Shown here in pieces: positions 56,501 through 62,614 of a stretch of DNA of 64,000 bases. Source of the stretch: JAYQKL01 sp038142705 (GTDB lineage Bacteria > Pseudomonadota > Alphaproteobacteria > RS24). Position 1 is the first letter of the stretch; the number at the start of each line of letters is the position of its first letter. Under the pieces are notes generated by a model. It saw only the letters and a list, made by a program, of their open reading frames with translations, searched no databases and was not told the DNA's origin. The translations under genes were made by a program, and so were the position numbers. The stretch spans positions 1,550,001-1,614,000 of the forward strand of contig OZ244224.1 in the NCBI GenBank assembly GCA_965217015.1, read 5' to 3'.

Positions 56501-59500
56501 CCTCTTATGCCATGCCGCATGATAATGGCGGGGTGAATAATAATACCGAAAGCTGCCATGTCGGCACAGTGAACCAAAGCGATGATGAGTCAGCGCGCCT
56601 ATTTGGTGACGAAGTTTATATTGTTGCCAACACCATTAATGTTAACGGATTGATACAATCTGGTGTTGCGAATAAATCCATTACCATCAATGAAACCTAT
56701 GATGCCTTTACCAATAATGATGGCGTATCGAATTATACGCTGGCAGATGTGGCGCTGGACTTGAACGGGGAAACTGGCGCCAATCGCGAGGGTATTGGCG
56801 GGGTAACGGCTGAATATAATGCGGCTGAAGATGTGATTGAGGTGTCGGGTCTTGAGGCCAAGGGCGGTAAGGTGACATTGGTCGGCAAGCTTATCAGCAC
56901 TGGCAATGGCGAAATAAAAGTCCTTGATGGCTATGGCACTTTTAATGTCAATAATTTGTCCGATAAAGATGTCCGTATCAATTATGCCAATTTGGGTGAG
57001 GTCGAAGGCGTTGTCACCCTCATTGATGATGCCTTTGCCGATAGCAATGGCGTGCCGCGTGTGACTCAATATACGCGCATTGGGGATACATTGACTGTGC
57101 GCAATAATGTCGGCACCAATAGCTCAAACCCGACGGAGCTTGTCAGCTCAGCGGCGGGGCGCGATGCACAATATGCGGTCAAAGACGGCATGCGGTATTA
57201 TTGGATTGAGGGTGAGTCACTTGATATTACGCGGGTTTATAGAACGGACCGCCGGAAAAAAGTATTGATTGGGATTAATATTGGTGAGGAAACCAATTTC
57301 CGCCCGCCAGCGAGTTCTTTCACCAGCCAAGAAATTCCTGCAGATATGTTGCCAAGCGCGGATTATGCGGCGATTGATACATCGGTCACTGATGATTATC
57401 GCTTCCGTATGCGCTATGACGAAACCTATTATGATATCAACACGGTGCGTGATCCTGACCCGCCAAGTTGCTATCGCGTCGGCGCAAGCTGGGCTCCGCT
57501 TTATGAAGACTGTAGTTGGACAAATGTCAGCACAGAAATCAGCCGCGGTTCTTTATTCTATTATCAAGATGTTTCGGCAGACCGCCAGATTGGCATTGAA
57601 TTTATAGGCAGCGATACCGGCACATTTAATGTCACCTCTGGTAGCGGGATTCAAATTGGCGGGGAGATTAATGCAGTCAATACGGCGACAACCCTAACGG
57701 CAAATAATGGGGATATTACTGCCCTCAATAATAATGCGGTGATTGAGGTTGATGATGTGACGCTGAGCGCAACAGGCAGCATTGGTAGCGCCACGACGGC
57801 GCTCAAACTGGTGCAAGATGCCGCTGATACGATTACGGCGAGTGCTGGCAATGGGGTTTATTTAAGCTCAGAAAATGGTGATTTGCGCTTTGCCAGCCTC
57901 GTCAATAGCGCAGGCGATATTGACCTGCAAGCCAGTGAAAATATTTACCTCACCACGACAGATAATGCGTTGACGGGCGAGAATATAAATCTGCGGGCTA
58001 ATTATGGCGAGCTGGCGGATCTTTCTGGCAACGCCATTCGGGTGAATACAGGCGATGGCACGCTGAGCGCTTTCTCGCGCGCAGGCAATATTGCGATTGT
58101 TGAAACACAAGGCGATTTACGCGTGCGCCAGATTGATACATTTGGCAATGTGTCGATTGCTGTGCCAACAGGCAGCCTGCTTGATGGCAATCAGGAGCAA
58201 ACCGATGATGCGGCAACCCAAGAAGCGCTTTTGAGCCTTTGGGCTGATTTGCGGTTAACCGGTGATGATGCACTCACTAAGCGCAATGAACAAATGGTCT
58301 CTTATCGCCGCAGCATGGAACAGCTTTATGGCGATTATTGGGGTTTGAGAAATTTGACTCAAAATGCTGACGGGTCTTATTCAGCAGATGCTTATGATGC
58401 GAATTTCAATTATACAGTGACGGCTGAAGAGCGCGCCGAAATCGCCAACGGGAGTTTTGTGGCCCAGAGCAATGCGCTTTATCAAGACTATTGGCAATTG
58501 CGCGATGTGCAGCAAAATGCTGATGGGGATTATATCGCGCAGGCTTATAATCCGAACTTTATTTATGTGCCAACGGCTGAGGAAGAAACAGCCCTAAATA
58601 ATGATCCAGATTTGATTGCCCAGCTTAAGCTCGATAAGCAAGCGCGCTACCAGCAGGGTTATGAACGCTTTGGTACGCTTGATTATAATCCGAGTTTTGA
58701 TTTTACCAATATTGCGGTTGCGCAATATGAGGCATCTCGCGAAGCGCGCTACCAGCAGGCTTATGAAAAATTTGGTGATGCGGCCTATCAGCAGGGCTTT
58801 ACTTATAGCGCGGGGGACACAGAAACCACCGCCCTCACGGCTGGCTTTGCTTGGGATCAAGAGCATTTAGAAGCGCCATTGCCAGGCCAAGCGTTTAAGG
58901 ACATTACCGATACAAGCGCCTTTATTGAGGCCAGCAATATTATTGGTGACGATATTACTCTGTCGGTTGCTACAGGCAATATAGGGACTTTCACGGATAC
59001 CACGCAATTCGAGATTGCAGATGTTTATGCCAAGCGCCTGACAGATGAGCAAAAAGTTCTGCTGGCCGCGGCGGAAGCTGATGATGTGGATTACAACCAA
59101 ACAACCGGGCTTGTGACGCTGACGCAAAGAGATGATTTGGATATCCAAACCCGCAACGCAGACAGTGCTGTTATTGTAAGCGCGCCACAGGGTTATGCCT
59201 TTTTGGGCGGTGAAACCAGCGTCAATATCAGCTCATTTAATGTTTTTGGTGATTTGCGCCTCAAAGTGTCCGGCAATATTTATAATATTGCAGATGCGGG
59301 TGTGGTTGCGCTCAATTCTGATAATTTGGTCTTGGAGGCAGCTACAGGCAGCATTGGGGCAGGTGATAAATCATTGCTGATTGATATTGATGATGGCTAC
59401 AGCCTGACGGCGCGGGCGCAAACAGGGCTTTGGCTTGAAGAGGCTGCCGGTGATGTGCGTGTCGGGCAGCTCTATTCGCCTAATGAAATTAACCTGATAT

Positions 59501-61527
59501 CGCCAGGGGCAATTTATGATGCCAATGCGGATTTAATTACCGATATTAAGTCTAATGCGGTGACGCTTGTCGCGGCCAATTCGATTGGTGGGGTCGCGGC
59601 TGATGGGGATAGCGATACGCAAATTGGTCAAAAAGCATTAGATTTGGCAACCACCAGCCTGACGGAGTCAAGATTTACCCTGACATCACAAAATGCAGGC
59701 GCCGCGCTGTATAATGCGTTTGGCACGCAATTACGCCTCACCCAGCTTTCAACGCAAAATGATATTGCGCTTATGGCCATTGGTGATGCGCGCATTGGCG
59801 GTGAGGTGAACACCAATGGTCATGATTTTGGTATGATAGGCTTCTCCGATATTGTGTTTGATGATGAAGACAATGCCGTTTTCCGAAATACAGCTGTTAA
59901 TTTAAGCGCAACGGCCAATATGCAGATTGATACGCGCTTGGAGACGCAGGGCGGCAATCTGACGATGGATATTGTTGGTGCTTTCGGGCAAAGCGCAACC
60001 GGTGAGATTTTAACCGGCGGCGGTAATCTCAATGTCACAAATGGCGGTGGCACAACCCTAAGCGGCACAGTGCAAACGGCAGGTGGCGATGTAACGGCGA
60101 CCATTGCTGACAGCATGACTCTCAACGGCACAATGACCACAGCAGGTGGCGATGTAACGGCGGCCATTGCCGACAGCATGACTCTCAACGGCACAGTGAA
60201 TACAAATAGCGGCAATCTGACGATGGATATTGTTGGTGCTTTCGGGCAAAGCGCAACCGGTGAGATTTTAACCGGCGGCGGTAATCTCAATGTCACAAAT
60301 GGCGGTGGCACAACCCTAAGCGGCACAGTGACCACAGCAGGTGGTGATGTAACGGCGACCATCGGCAATGAGCTGACATTATCAACCACTGCGCGGGTGG
60401 TGACAGCAGGTGGTGATGTAACAGTCAATGCGAATGATGGGTTTGACCAGACTGTTAATATGCGCGACCAAGCTTTGCTAGATGTGGGCGCGGGCCGCGT
60501 GTTGATAGAGGCGAGCGGGCAGGTGCTGCTCACAGGTTTGCGCACGGCGGCGGCTGGCGATGATGCGGTGACGATACGGGCGTTTGATATCCAGCAAGGT
60601 GGTGATGCGCGGCCGGATATTTTGCAAACGGGCACAGGGCGCGTGAACCTGCTGGCAAACCGTTATATTAATCTCAACAATATAACCAATAATAATAGCG
60701 CTAATTTGCGCTTGGCAGTTGGCGGCAAATCAGGCCTGCCTGAAGTGCGCACTGGCGCGGTGATGTTGGGTCTTATGTCTGATGCGGGCATTGTCTTTGA
60801 CCAGCTTTATGCCGACCATGCGGGTATTGATGCGCCCAATAGCACATATTTCAAAATCACCAGCGGCATCACACAAGAAGATATTTACATCACATCCGCG
60901 CAAATGAATGCCCGACTGGGGCGCTTAAAAGAGCGCAGTTTAGAGCCGTCGCGCTGGATTGCCGATGGGCAGGCGCGCTCTTTCTTTGATACGGCAGCGC
61001 TCAGCTTTGGTGGGCGTGAAGAGAATTATACGGTGACAGGTTCTGGGGATTATTTAACCAATCCTAATTCTGTCTTGTTCTATGATTTCCTTTATGACGA
61101 CCCTAATATTTCTAGCAATGGCCTCGCGGTGACATGGAGTCCGCGTTATGTATTGGCGCGCGCAGAAGCGGAACGCCAGCGCATCGACCAGCGTATGACC
61201 ATGACGCTATATAATATGCTGGACGGGGCGGATTATGTTTCAAATCTCAACCAGACCAATGCCTTTATCAATCGGGTTGATGCGCGCTTGAACGCGATAG
61301 AAACAAATGAGAATTTACTTGATTTGGTGAATACGCCATTGCCGCCTGCTGTTTTGCAGAACCAGCTTAATGGCCAGCTTAATGGTCAGCTTAATGGTCA
61401 GGGTAATTTTAATTTTGATAATATTACAATTAACCCATTTGACTGGCTGACCCCCGCACCAGCCGAGCCAAATGGTTTTGTCAATTTATCAGCGCTGACA
61501 GAGCCTGAGGAAACCCCCGCGCGCTAA
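41524..61527 (+). CDS. Giant TpsA exoprotein, filamentous-haemagglutinin/LktA-type adhesin
   Basis: 6667 residues (20 kb, one frame) from the ATG at 41524; a GTG at 41518 is in frame. The signal peptide has a basic start (MGKGSRQNGAK) and ends MAYA-QSG near residue 31. The TPS secretion domain (about 32-300) includes FLNPYGIYIGESGVINAGG at about residues 122-140. From about 600 to 4500 come dozens of repeats of roughly 65-80 residues built as A-x-I-x3-A-x-V-x-A-x4-V-x-V-x-A, then a Gly/Ala/Val-rich run. This is the pattern of LktA-family filamentous adhesins, expected to form a long beta-helix. A helical Gln/Asp-rich insert is at about 4612-4766, Tyr/Trp repeats at about 5595-5760, and a DNA-level duplication near 6143-6270. 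I see no C-terminal autotransporter barrel, so export should need the TpsB. The ligand is unknown. Confidence 0.9.
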   Translation: MGKGSRQNGAKLVTYIIGMTQVVMPPMAYAQSGSEQIVPDGQTQTSLSIQGNITDVHTQTISGTTGLNSFSVFDVYEGNEVNLHLPDNTNALINFVHDKQSNIDGILTAYQNGLVGGNVYFLNPYGIYIGESGVINAGGVHLQTPTHDFMNNLFRPSGVIEPQFIGQVLSNDVPLSQTGVISVAGQVNALEAATVQAGRLDVSGAIETGEPARVEIENIVNSAGAFVDLDTAPDIVPEVMLAAETDIVLTGRVAADGGASQAAGVINVTAGEDITLGNGAHVSANAASASGALSGDGGWVRLFADDTALLAEGAALTANAGAMGDGGFVEFSARQTVELAGGTLQASAQNGAAGTVLIDPENLTISANLMRDDGVANGGANSSGTSWSAGNLILQADNQLTVNSNVIISSRDVNDPANTSSHESGTSIGDSGNITLEADQITLNTGAKILAHVNSGSIYAAGDVTLTAEAENNAAITLNDATIQSGDLTLSANATSSPLSVYANPLSTATSAISVTDGSIDTSGDTTIRSVALQDKAATQGALVSFDARSATATITLEGLRLVAGGSINLISDADIYTDLTPTGWASFSTALPVNIQAAVTQATARTTIGGSSIFMANDIVSTVTADTISTLYAEANFQNVALTGAVNALTTTAENLVEDSAILFADNNINLTTQTNVQANALADASSGDASLSGALGFAVSLLDVTTNTKLLDRASLFAIGGDVNFDADSVVQNLTASRAASDATTEAVDAALSDALDDTTGMDQTRDGETIGSTISAAFDAALGSATSQISDGADLGSGGGNLQIAGAVTYSKVTNNTHAYIGTREATGSAPEVTAQNLVQRARGVVQSQAIASGQAEDFTNGGSAGVAIQETSNQVQANIAGNNSDNVNLSLNNLTLQALSESHRANVGDYNSYGVTALSGAPTAADDGIGIAGAIAVSVNETNQIEAALGDDISLTISGGNVTLEADGDTRAKTKADGSGDSHAAVDAVFDVLDETADVDSGSNDGGTVGIGASVAVTISDNDVVASIAADNTLNAVDASVTATQNALTQTQAKAGGAGGVAVIPVAAVTVARNQTRADVQGAYNELGVTGDLTVRADQTSKATAVGEGVATLSGEDANAAIGMTAGLVIADNQVEASVNRDIAAGDDVTVQALSTTEIESGGKAGANLAKDDDTENDDEETGGNNLTDSTEALVGLGNAFSDEDISSATITDNLSVDSDALGDAQDSDENKSLTVAAAFAVNYVEELVSAKIGNEKSVTGDTVLVESLRNIDVSSDADASADSGAYNLGGAVGLNIADMQNLAELGTNVLVDGREVTVRAGMRSLTDGDTTDAQNAIKADATAGVGTGEFSLAGAVGLNVILRNQTSAALVASATVEADELILVDTLSTNDYTVKGKATVGDTARVFSGIEGYLSSLDNFTALVGGVSTALGVGTADDSPAPASDDDDEAGEGNVGIGAGFGVNVVLNDTTTSRIADNATITAHNAPTTNITVTASGQSNVTTSAEAGAKPDEASGSTAKTSLDAAVAVAVVTKSVTAEIGSGNNLDQLNNLTIEAIGGGHARSHAFGEVEAEESAVGASVAVAVIDENVSANLNRSVLTSAGISVTARTNSTDIALADAVAAGTVVRKYADKLNLDTDNLLGSDSLSRDSDAEDNPASMKALGGGFSGGDGAGFDLTGDNTDAGSGGSDNQQSGSVNIAASVAVNWTDHDSIAQIGDGVSLTSTGNVSVLSDNDVNYRTRGSGMAVFADNAIGVGVGILKTGQDTQAIIGDNVTITAAQNVSVRALTSENQGTDPIGNASFGSYASAEGVAGAGGGDLGVAGALGLVYSGDSQFAGIGIGADITHSGNLIVQSQATNKIVTRAWALAVASDATCSDPGNCNSDSNKTAVGASIAVNVITDTNYVELAEDGSFTTGGTATVEAEDLSPSNAAFDLDPEGDGTTTEEYLTTNYTTILQNASYYAEAIAGGAAQGGNAGSGSLAVTVSLGSTKALIGEGVSLSADALTLRAYNESDARHLVGALAIAEKKAIGGSLSGIYLREDVSALVGTDGDADSGATTTLETSEGDLIIQAEADQENITLMAAGGVSTNELALSGALGVNVMDTDIEARVTEDAVINAHAGDVRLEGDSTSRIKNFALAVSGSGGSDSAGGSLALNLFLTDKKAELGQSASVDNNINTYAANALRVDVDATQDIINGVISAGVSTSGNAISGALSSNIIKGDTVAALYQGVTGEVIGSHSSVFDTGVFVTANDTSNITDLTGTLAASNSTSVGVALGANVFWKNVNAVLDGTLTPAGQVDVTAETEQNLTATVVGIAGSSGGFSGAGSVSAGVVKSITEAKIGGNADIDADGSVMLHAGDDTDIFMLEPAASFSSGGTALAGAVGAAVFIGTTKARIYDGAIVDAQGQTAMQVELDSVTTSSPLLDGIFSGDDEQTRSALSSFNDSFTFDNVKDLFLTETRNTETRYGVSVSAVSDQDVISIAASGAVSSDSAIAISLSAGVGVSTTEASIGSATVRTTGGGNNADVMARAISDTYWVDLSAALGAGTGSAGVGVGGDVVVQVKNTYAFIENGADIDADGDVIVNADNKDRVVNSAATLGLGSSAGVAGTAAVGVMVNDTKAWVDGNVAAQNDMTVRADADSDLIQIAGGIGGGSSAGIGASFGVAYVKNTTEAYIDNDAVTNASGDTVVAANTGENSVAAVIAGGIGGSVGVAVSAGIKIHESNTRAYIKGSVNQDVAFAQAGQNVDVEALNRVTTIDVVGGIAGGGTVGVGVSLNALVVHNNAQAYIGGGTNTRVSAYDNIDVTADSDKNTKNFTLAGAAAGTVSVAGNVAVILVGATNDDESNEYMEDGEDGNYITHTNERINAINLSEILSDDASDGDYARTGDAVTEIGTVYNANKANADIAGSFTPSDSNLSRNKTQAFVENGATVTAGGNLTLRSDDTITTIFTAGAVGGAGVVGVGATVGTLVFNTSSESYIDSNASVNVSEDTLIHASTAESVGSGALSAGGAGITSVQGVVMTQATYSRARAFIEDNALLNQTDNSNDTQSVSVLATSDTDLVTFSGSGGGALVGVGITGDVMILEKETRAWIGEDAQVASGGDIAVDARSQEDLLQIAMSINGGLVGVTGAAGVVVVSNLTEAEIEDGAVVTADDSIRVQATDDSEIDAIIITGAGGAVGVGGSVGTYVLENITRAQIEQNAQVTALAETAGDGIAALTGAITNTAQTSTQAVRQQDGSLQDQTITTNDTNFVSGNASGLVVAAVTQEDIDLAPVGLAIGAVGVVGTIATTVTDSTTEALIGQSATINSDNTGAGNLQSLALLAKSDTRLNNVSAGLAYGGVGVANDLDTQVYEKTVRARMLGTVQVERDVDVTAFNRDRVMQTMVSSAIGASDGIGGLVGVSVIADEVVAEIGDGASVTAKRDITVDSDQDISIVQTGGNVSGGGGTGVGASLGVLVAKSSNTARIGDNATITAYRDLDVLANTLTNINQNVIGFGGGGTAAIVGSVGINMLKTTTLAEIGASTNVNATANPDYDATQSVTLTATDSVTTQGAAGAGAIGGAAGVGVGITVTVTRNSTLARIGNNSVIKAQDDISVAADATKNISNQGIAAAGGIGLGAAGSVALTLIGGSMSEDGSDALSNDNGSIIGEADQSITSNRNANQSEGGQENTNTSRLDDYDTNSKVTTQTANLQSDIEGDGTDSTLTQIGDSVQLVAGDDIGLAAEETISLSQIAGGAAGGAVGIGGFVAVGDYNGSVRTSVGDNSALTLGGDLTLTGVLNSGADKNITVPLADDITVKAVNSTVIGASIGLLGANVTVSQLNLNENVTAAMGDNVSVTSTSSDMDSDVTIQATRDVDAETNVLGLAAGAVAAGVSVAGVNASGDAVASIGNNTSLGSNTTRLGAVTLQALNASTQNVRAVAGGIGYLGAGVGAGATVTDSGTTRASIGTGSAVYGGGLVTVSSLDRARNYGNAVGVAVSAGFSMSGIISRVSADRDAYTLIGDNATLVGNGLQLSSTIGESGQNMADSDVIGATGGIVAGSGSESTVSADADTKVQLGNNVTLKSNALLAGEETAGGALNINATNLARIDNDSRAVAAGVAALGVHLTHSTSSGDSRIVFGTNTDLMSMDDIAIASLSDRDSRAQAIAGAGGLVAANGAESTVTHQSNVGVIAANGTSAGNGLGISAAGSLVVTAINNDSYDASMDAGAVALGGVTGAVARMTGSANTSIDFGDYADITSHGLVVTADNNLTKSGLDDNFKFDGGGAISITIGDSRTRHAQNALVDFGDNSNAVISGSKTDNQDAVITSRVNIVADDEAIINTGALVGVPVSDTQIIANSTARINMGSNSGLYTQRGDVTLLADTLSSIDADARTSVWGLAGVGATGLSDISMTGRNTVDIGTGTQLVANGYLTANAGREASLNRITAQTNIYNNTLIAGIFGEKSDARLSLNSNVNIAESAAMRSAQNMIIEASTGVRSANAVGYKEWLQYIGIAVVPINGSFGNAQLAGNSNINVSGTLETGVYHEQYIGFGTDFGTFREDPDNPGAVEKMSVTQADGVWTRSDGTQMDVPVVDSYSDDKTTTMRSNDFVRWRFDPNRDLSQDIDTEINQLEVAKLRSFNSEAADALADKQTNLLAEQTFYQGLQSGQMTAADVLATLQNQLAAKQTEYNNADPADQPDIQTEIDDIQSQIDNFSLTDEDVADNVDYTDVLADIATELTDIQSQIDSFDSSGDPATVTKINNEIAFLEAKKANLNQGSVDVIVVEDIFAATGHIYTKADNLTGTNTGQLISNHEVSVTIRNDSNSPIEISDIDVPRSPGGSIYFNEVLVQSQQDIANLNRNNDAQTDFGLTSSPGNFTTSVQIDGRYNPNSSAYNPDVSVPIKAPSMILSGTIMNRAGSVNVVNKNGSIYSDGQIQARRIKVTSGGAFFVNDKTPGIYNVGAAPTADTRSNNSDPQGYGDVAAARTDNIGQPDADLGGCTGTPSYAMPHDNGGVNNNTESCHVGTVNQSDDESARLFGDEVYIVANTINVNGLIQSGVANKSITINETYDAFTNNDGVSNYTLADVALDLNGETGANREGIGGVTAEYNAAEDVIEVSGLEAKGGKVTLVGKLISTGNGEIKVLDGYGTFNVNNLSDKDVRINYANLGEVEGVVTLIDDAFADSNGVPRVTQYTRIGDTLTVRNNVGTNSSNPTELVSSAAGRDAQYAVKDGMRYYWIEGESLDITRVYRTDRRKKVLIGINIGEETNFRPPASSFTSQEIPADMLPSADYAAIDTSVTDDYRFRMRYDETYYDINTVRDPDPPSCYRVGASWAPLYEDCSWTNVSTEISRGSLFYYQDVSADRQIGIEFIGSDTGTFNVTSGSGIQIGGEINAVNTATTLTANNGDITALNNNAVIEVDDVTLSATGSIGSATTALKLVQDAADTITASAGNGVYLSSENGDLRFASLVNSAGDIDLQASENIYLTTTDNALTGENINLRANYGELADLSGNAIRVNTGDGTLSAFSRAGNIAIVETQGDLRVRQIDTFGNVSIAVPTGSLLDGNQEQTDDAATQEALLSLWADLRLTGDDALTKRNEQMVSYRRSMEQLYGDYWGLRNLTQNADGSYSADAYDANFNYTVTAEERAEIANGSFVAQSNALYQDYWQLRDVQQNADGDYIAQAYNPNFIYVPTAEEETALNNDPDLIAQLKLDKQARYQQGYERFGTLDYNPSFDFTNIAVAQYEASREARYQQAYEKFGDAAYQQGFTYSAGDTETTALTAGFAWDQEHLEAPLPGQAFKDITDTSAFIEASNIIGDDITLSVATGNIGTFTDTTQFEIADVYAKRLTDEQKVLLAAAEADDVDYNQTTGLVTLTQRDDLDIQTRNADSAVIVSAPQGYAFLGGETSVNISSFNVFGDLRLKVSGNIYNIADAGVVALNSDNLVLEAATGSIGAGDKSLLIDIDDGYSLTARAQTGLWLEEAAGDVRVGQLYSPNEINLISPGAIYDANADLITDIKSNAVTLVAANSIGGVAADGDSDTQIGQKALDLATTSLTESRFTLTSQNAGAALYNAFGTQLRLTQLSTQNDIALMAIGDARIGGEVNTNGHDFGMIGFSDIVFDDEDNAVFRNTAVNLSATANMQIDTRLETQGGNLTMDIVGAFGQSATGEILTGGGNLNVTNGGGTTLSGTVQTAGGDVTATIADSMTLNGTMTTAGGDVTAAIADSMTLNGTVNTNSGNLTMDIVGAFGQSATGEILTGGGNLNVTNGGGTTLSGTVTTAGGDVTATIGNELTLSTTARVVTAGGDVTVNANDGFDQTVNMRDQALLDVGAGRVLIEASGQVLLTGLRTAAAGDDAVTIRAFDIQQGGDARPDILQTGTGRVNLLANRYINLNNITNNNSANLRLAVGGKSGLPEVRTGAVMLGLMSDAGIVFDQLYADHAGIDAPNSTYFKITSGITQEDIYITSAQMNARLGRLKERSLEPSRWIADGQARSFFDTAALSFGGREENYTVTGSGDYLTNPNSVLFYDFLYDDPNISSNGLAVTWSPRYVLARAEAERQRIDQRMTMTLYNMLDGADYVSNLNQTNAFINRVDARLNAIETNENLLDLVNTPLPPAVLQNQLNGQLNGQLNGQGNFNFDNITINPFDWLTPAPAEPNGFVNLSALTEPEETPAR
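59951..60072. repeat. 122-bp exact direct repeat in tpsA, copy 1
   Basis: Identical, base for base as read, to 60209-60330; offset 258 bp (86 codons). Encodes the SGNL/GGNL-TMDIVGAFGQSATGEIL segment and following Gly-rich strand. Confidence 0.9.
60079..60204. repeat. 63-bp tandem repeat in tpsA, two units
   Basis: Units begin at 60079 and 60142 and encode AGGDVTATIADSMTLNGT and AGGDVTAAIADSMTLNGT (21-residue period). They differ at only a few bases, and partial further units follow the second 122-bp copy (about 60339 and 60405). Confidence 0.85.
60209..60330. repeat. 122-bp exact direct repeat in tpsA, copy 2
   Basis: Second copy of the 59951-60072 segment. The lack of synonymous differences points to recent duplication or gene conversion. 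Confidence 0.9.
61363..61398. repeat. 12-bp tandem repeat near the TpsA C-terminus
   Basis: Three units CAGCTTAATGGY at 61363, 61375 and 61387, encoding QLNG repeats in a hydrophilic linker before the last 45 residues. Confidence 0.85.
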
Positions 61528-61538
61528 ACTGTTGCAAC

Positions 61539-62435
61539 CTAAACTGTCGCGGATAATAAAGTAATGGTGTCATCAGGCATGCTGAACAGCTCTCTTTGAC
61601 CGTTCATAAACAGCGCCGCTAATTCCTGTGAGCTATAAAAATGCCGGCTTTGGAAGCCTGCCTGCTCTAAGCGCTCATCAAGCATTTCAACCGTATATTG
61701 ATTGATCATTGGCTCGCCCATTTCTGAAACAACTTTGTTGAGATGCACAAGGCTATCAGGCTCAAATTCTTTTGATTGCGCATAATCAGGCATTAAAAAA
61801 TCCATCACCAAGCGGCTGCCAGGCGCAAAACTGCCAAGCTCTTTGAAGCCAGCGATTGTGCTTTCATCGGTCAGATACATCACCACACCAAGCCATGACA
61901 TGACCGTGATACGACTGCGGTCTATCCCGGCCTGCGCCAGCGCATCGGGCAGGGTTTGAGTTTCAAAATCAACCCCGATGAAATGCAGGTTTTCAGGAAT
62001 GGTGATACCCGCATTTTCGAGCGTTTTCTTTTTCCATTTCTGGGTTTCTGGGTGGTCGATTTCATAAATCGGGCAGTCTTTGAGCAAAGCCGCATAGCGA
62101 TAGGCGGTTGTATCCAGCCCTGCCCCTAAAATAATCACCTGCTCCGCGCCTTCTTGCATCGCCGCGAGCAGCTCTTCTTCAAACAATCGCGAGCGCATGC
62201 ACACAGCATGGGCCGAGCGTAAAACAAATAGCTCGGCTGTTTCTTTGTCGCTCAGGGCGGTGAAAAGCTCAACCACGCCCTGATAATGGTGCATTAACTC
62301 GGTTTCATTGGCGGCGCCAGAAAGCGCTAATGCAACATTATCATGTAAAATTTTTGGTTCCGGCGCGGTTAAAAAATGATGTGCGCGCATAACGGCAGTC
62401 ATTTTGGCTGTTTGACTTGGTTCCCCAGCTTGCAT
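61539..62435 (-). CDS. Class I SAM-dependent methyltransferase (PPM/leucine carboxyl-methyltransferase-like family)
   Basis: 298 residues. The N-terminus QTAKMTAVMRAHHFLTAPEP resembles the family of putative bacterial O-methyltransferases related to leucine carboxyl methyltransferases. Motif I is VIILGAGLDTTAYR (about 95-108), followed by the acidic YEIDHPETQKWKK and HFIGVDFETQTL. SWLGVVMYLTDESTIAGF is the post-II motif. The substrate is unknown; relatives are found in polyketide and other secondary-metabolite settings. It converges with tpsA, with 11 bp between stops, and is divergent from the MFS gene. GGAGG lies just upstream of the ATG at 62435. Confidence 0.87.
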   Translation of the reverse strand: MQAGEPSQTAKMTAVMRAHHFLTAPEPKILHDNVALALSGAANETELMHHYQGVVELFTALSDKETAELFVLRSAHAVCMRSRLFEEELLAAMQEGAEQVIILGAGLDTTAYRYAALLKDCPIYEIDHPETQKWKKKTLENAGITIPENLHFIGVDFETQTLPDALAQAGIDRSRITVMSWLGVVMYLTDESTIAGFKELGSFAPGSRLVMDFLMPDYAQSKEFEPDSLVHLNKVVSEMGEPMINQYTVEMLDERLEQAGFQSRHFYSSQELAALFMNGQRELFSMPDDTITLLSATV

Positions 62436-62614
62436 TTTATCCCTCCTGTTTTTCTTTAACAGTAACAGGTCAGAAAACCCTGTCCATATAAATAAACGAC
62501 ATTGTCGGTTCAGCTTTACCCGGCCTGCATTTTGCCCTAACTTTTTAAGAGATGCATTGTGCTGCTGCTGAATTTGATTGGTTGGCTGTCAGGGCAAAAT
62601 TGTGGAGAATAATC

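Noticed and set aside
59951..60330. Repeats in tpsA as a CRISPR-like array
   Set aside because: Units are long, in frame and translated, with spacers that are themselves repeated; no cas genes in the window.
42108..60635. Many 60-270-codon frames antisense to tpsA
   Set aside because: They mirror the periodic codon pattern of the repeats, are rich in Ala/Pro/Ser/Thr without domains, and lack ribosome sites.
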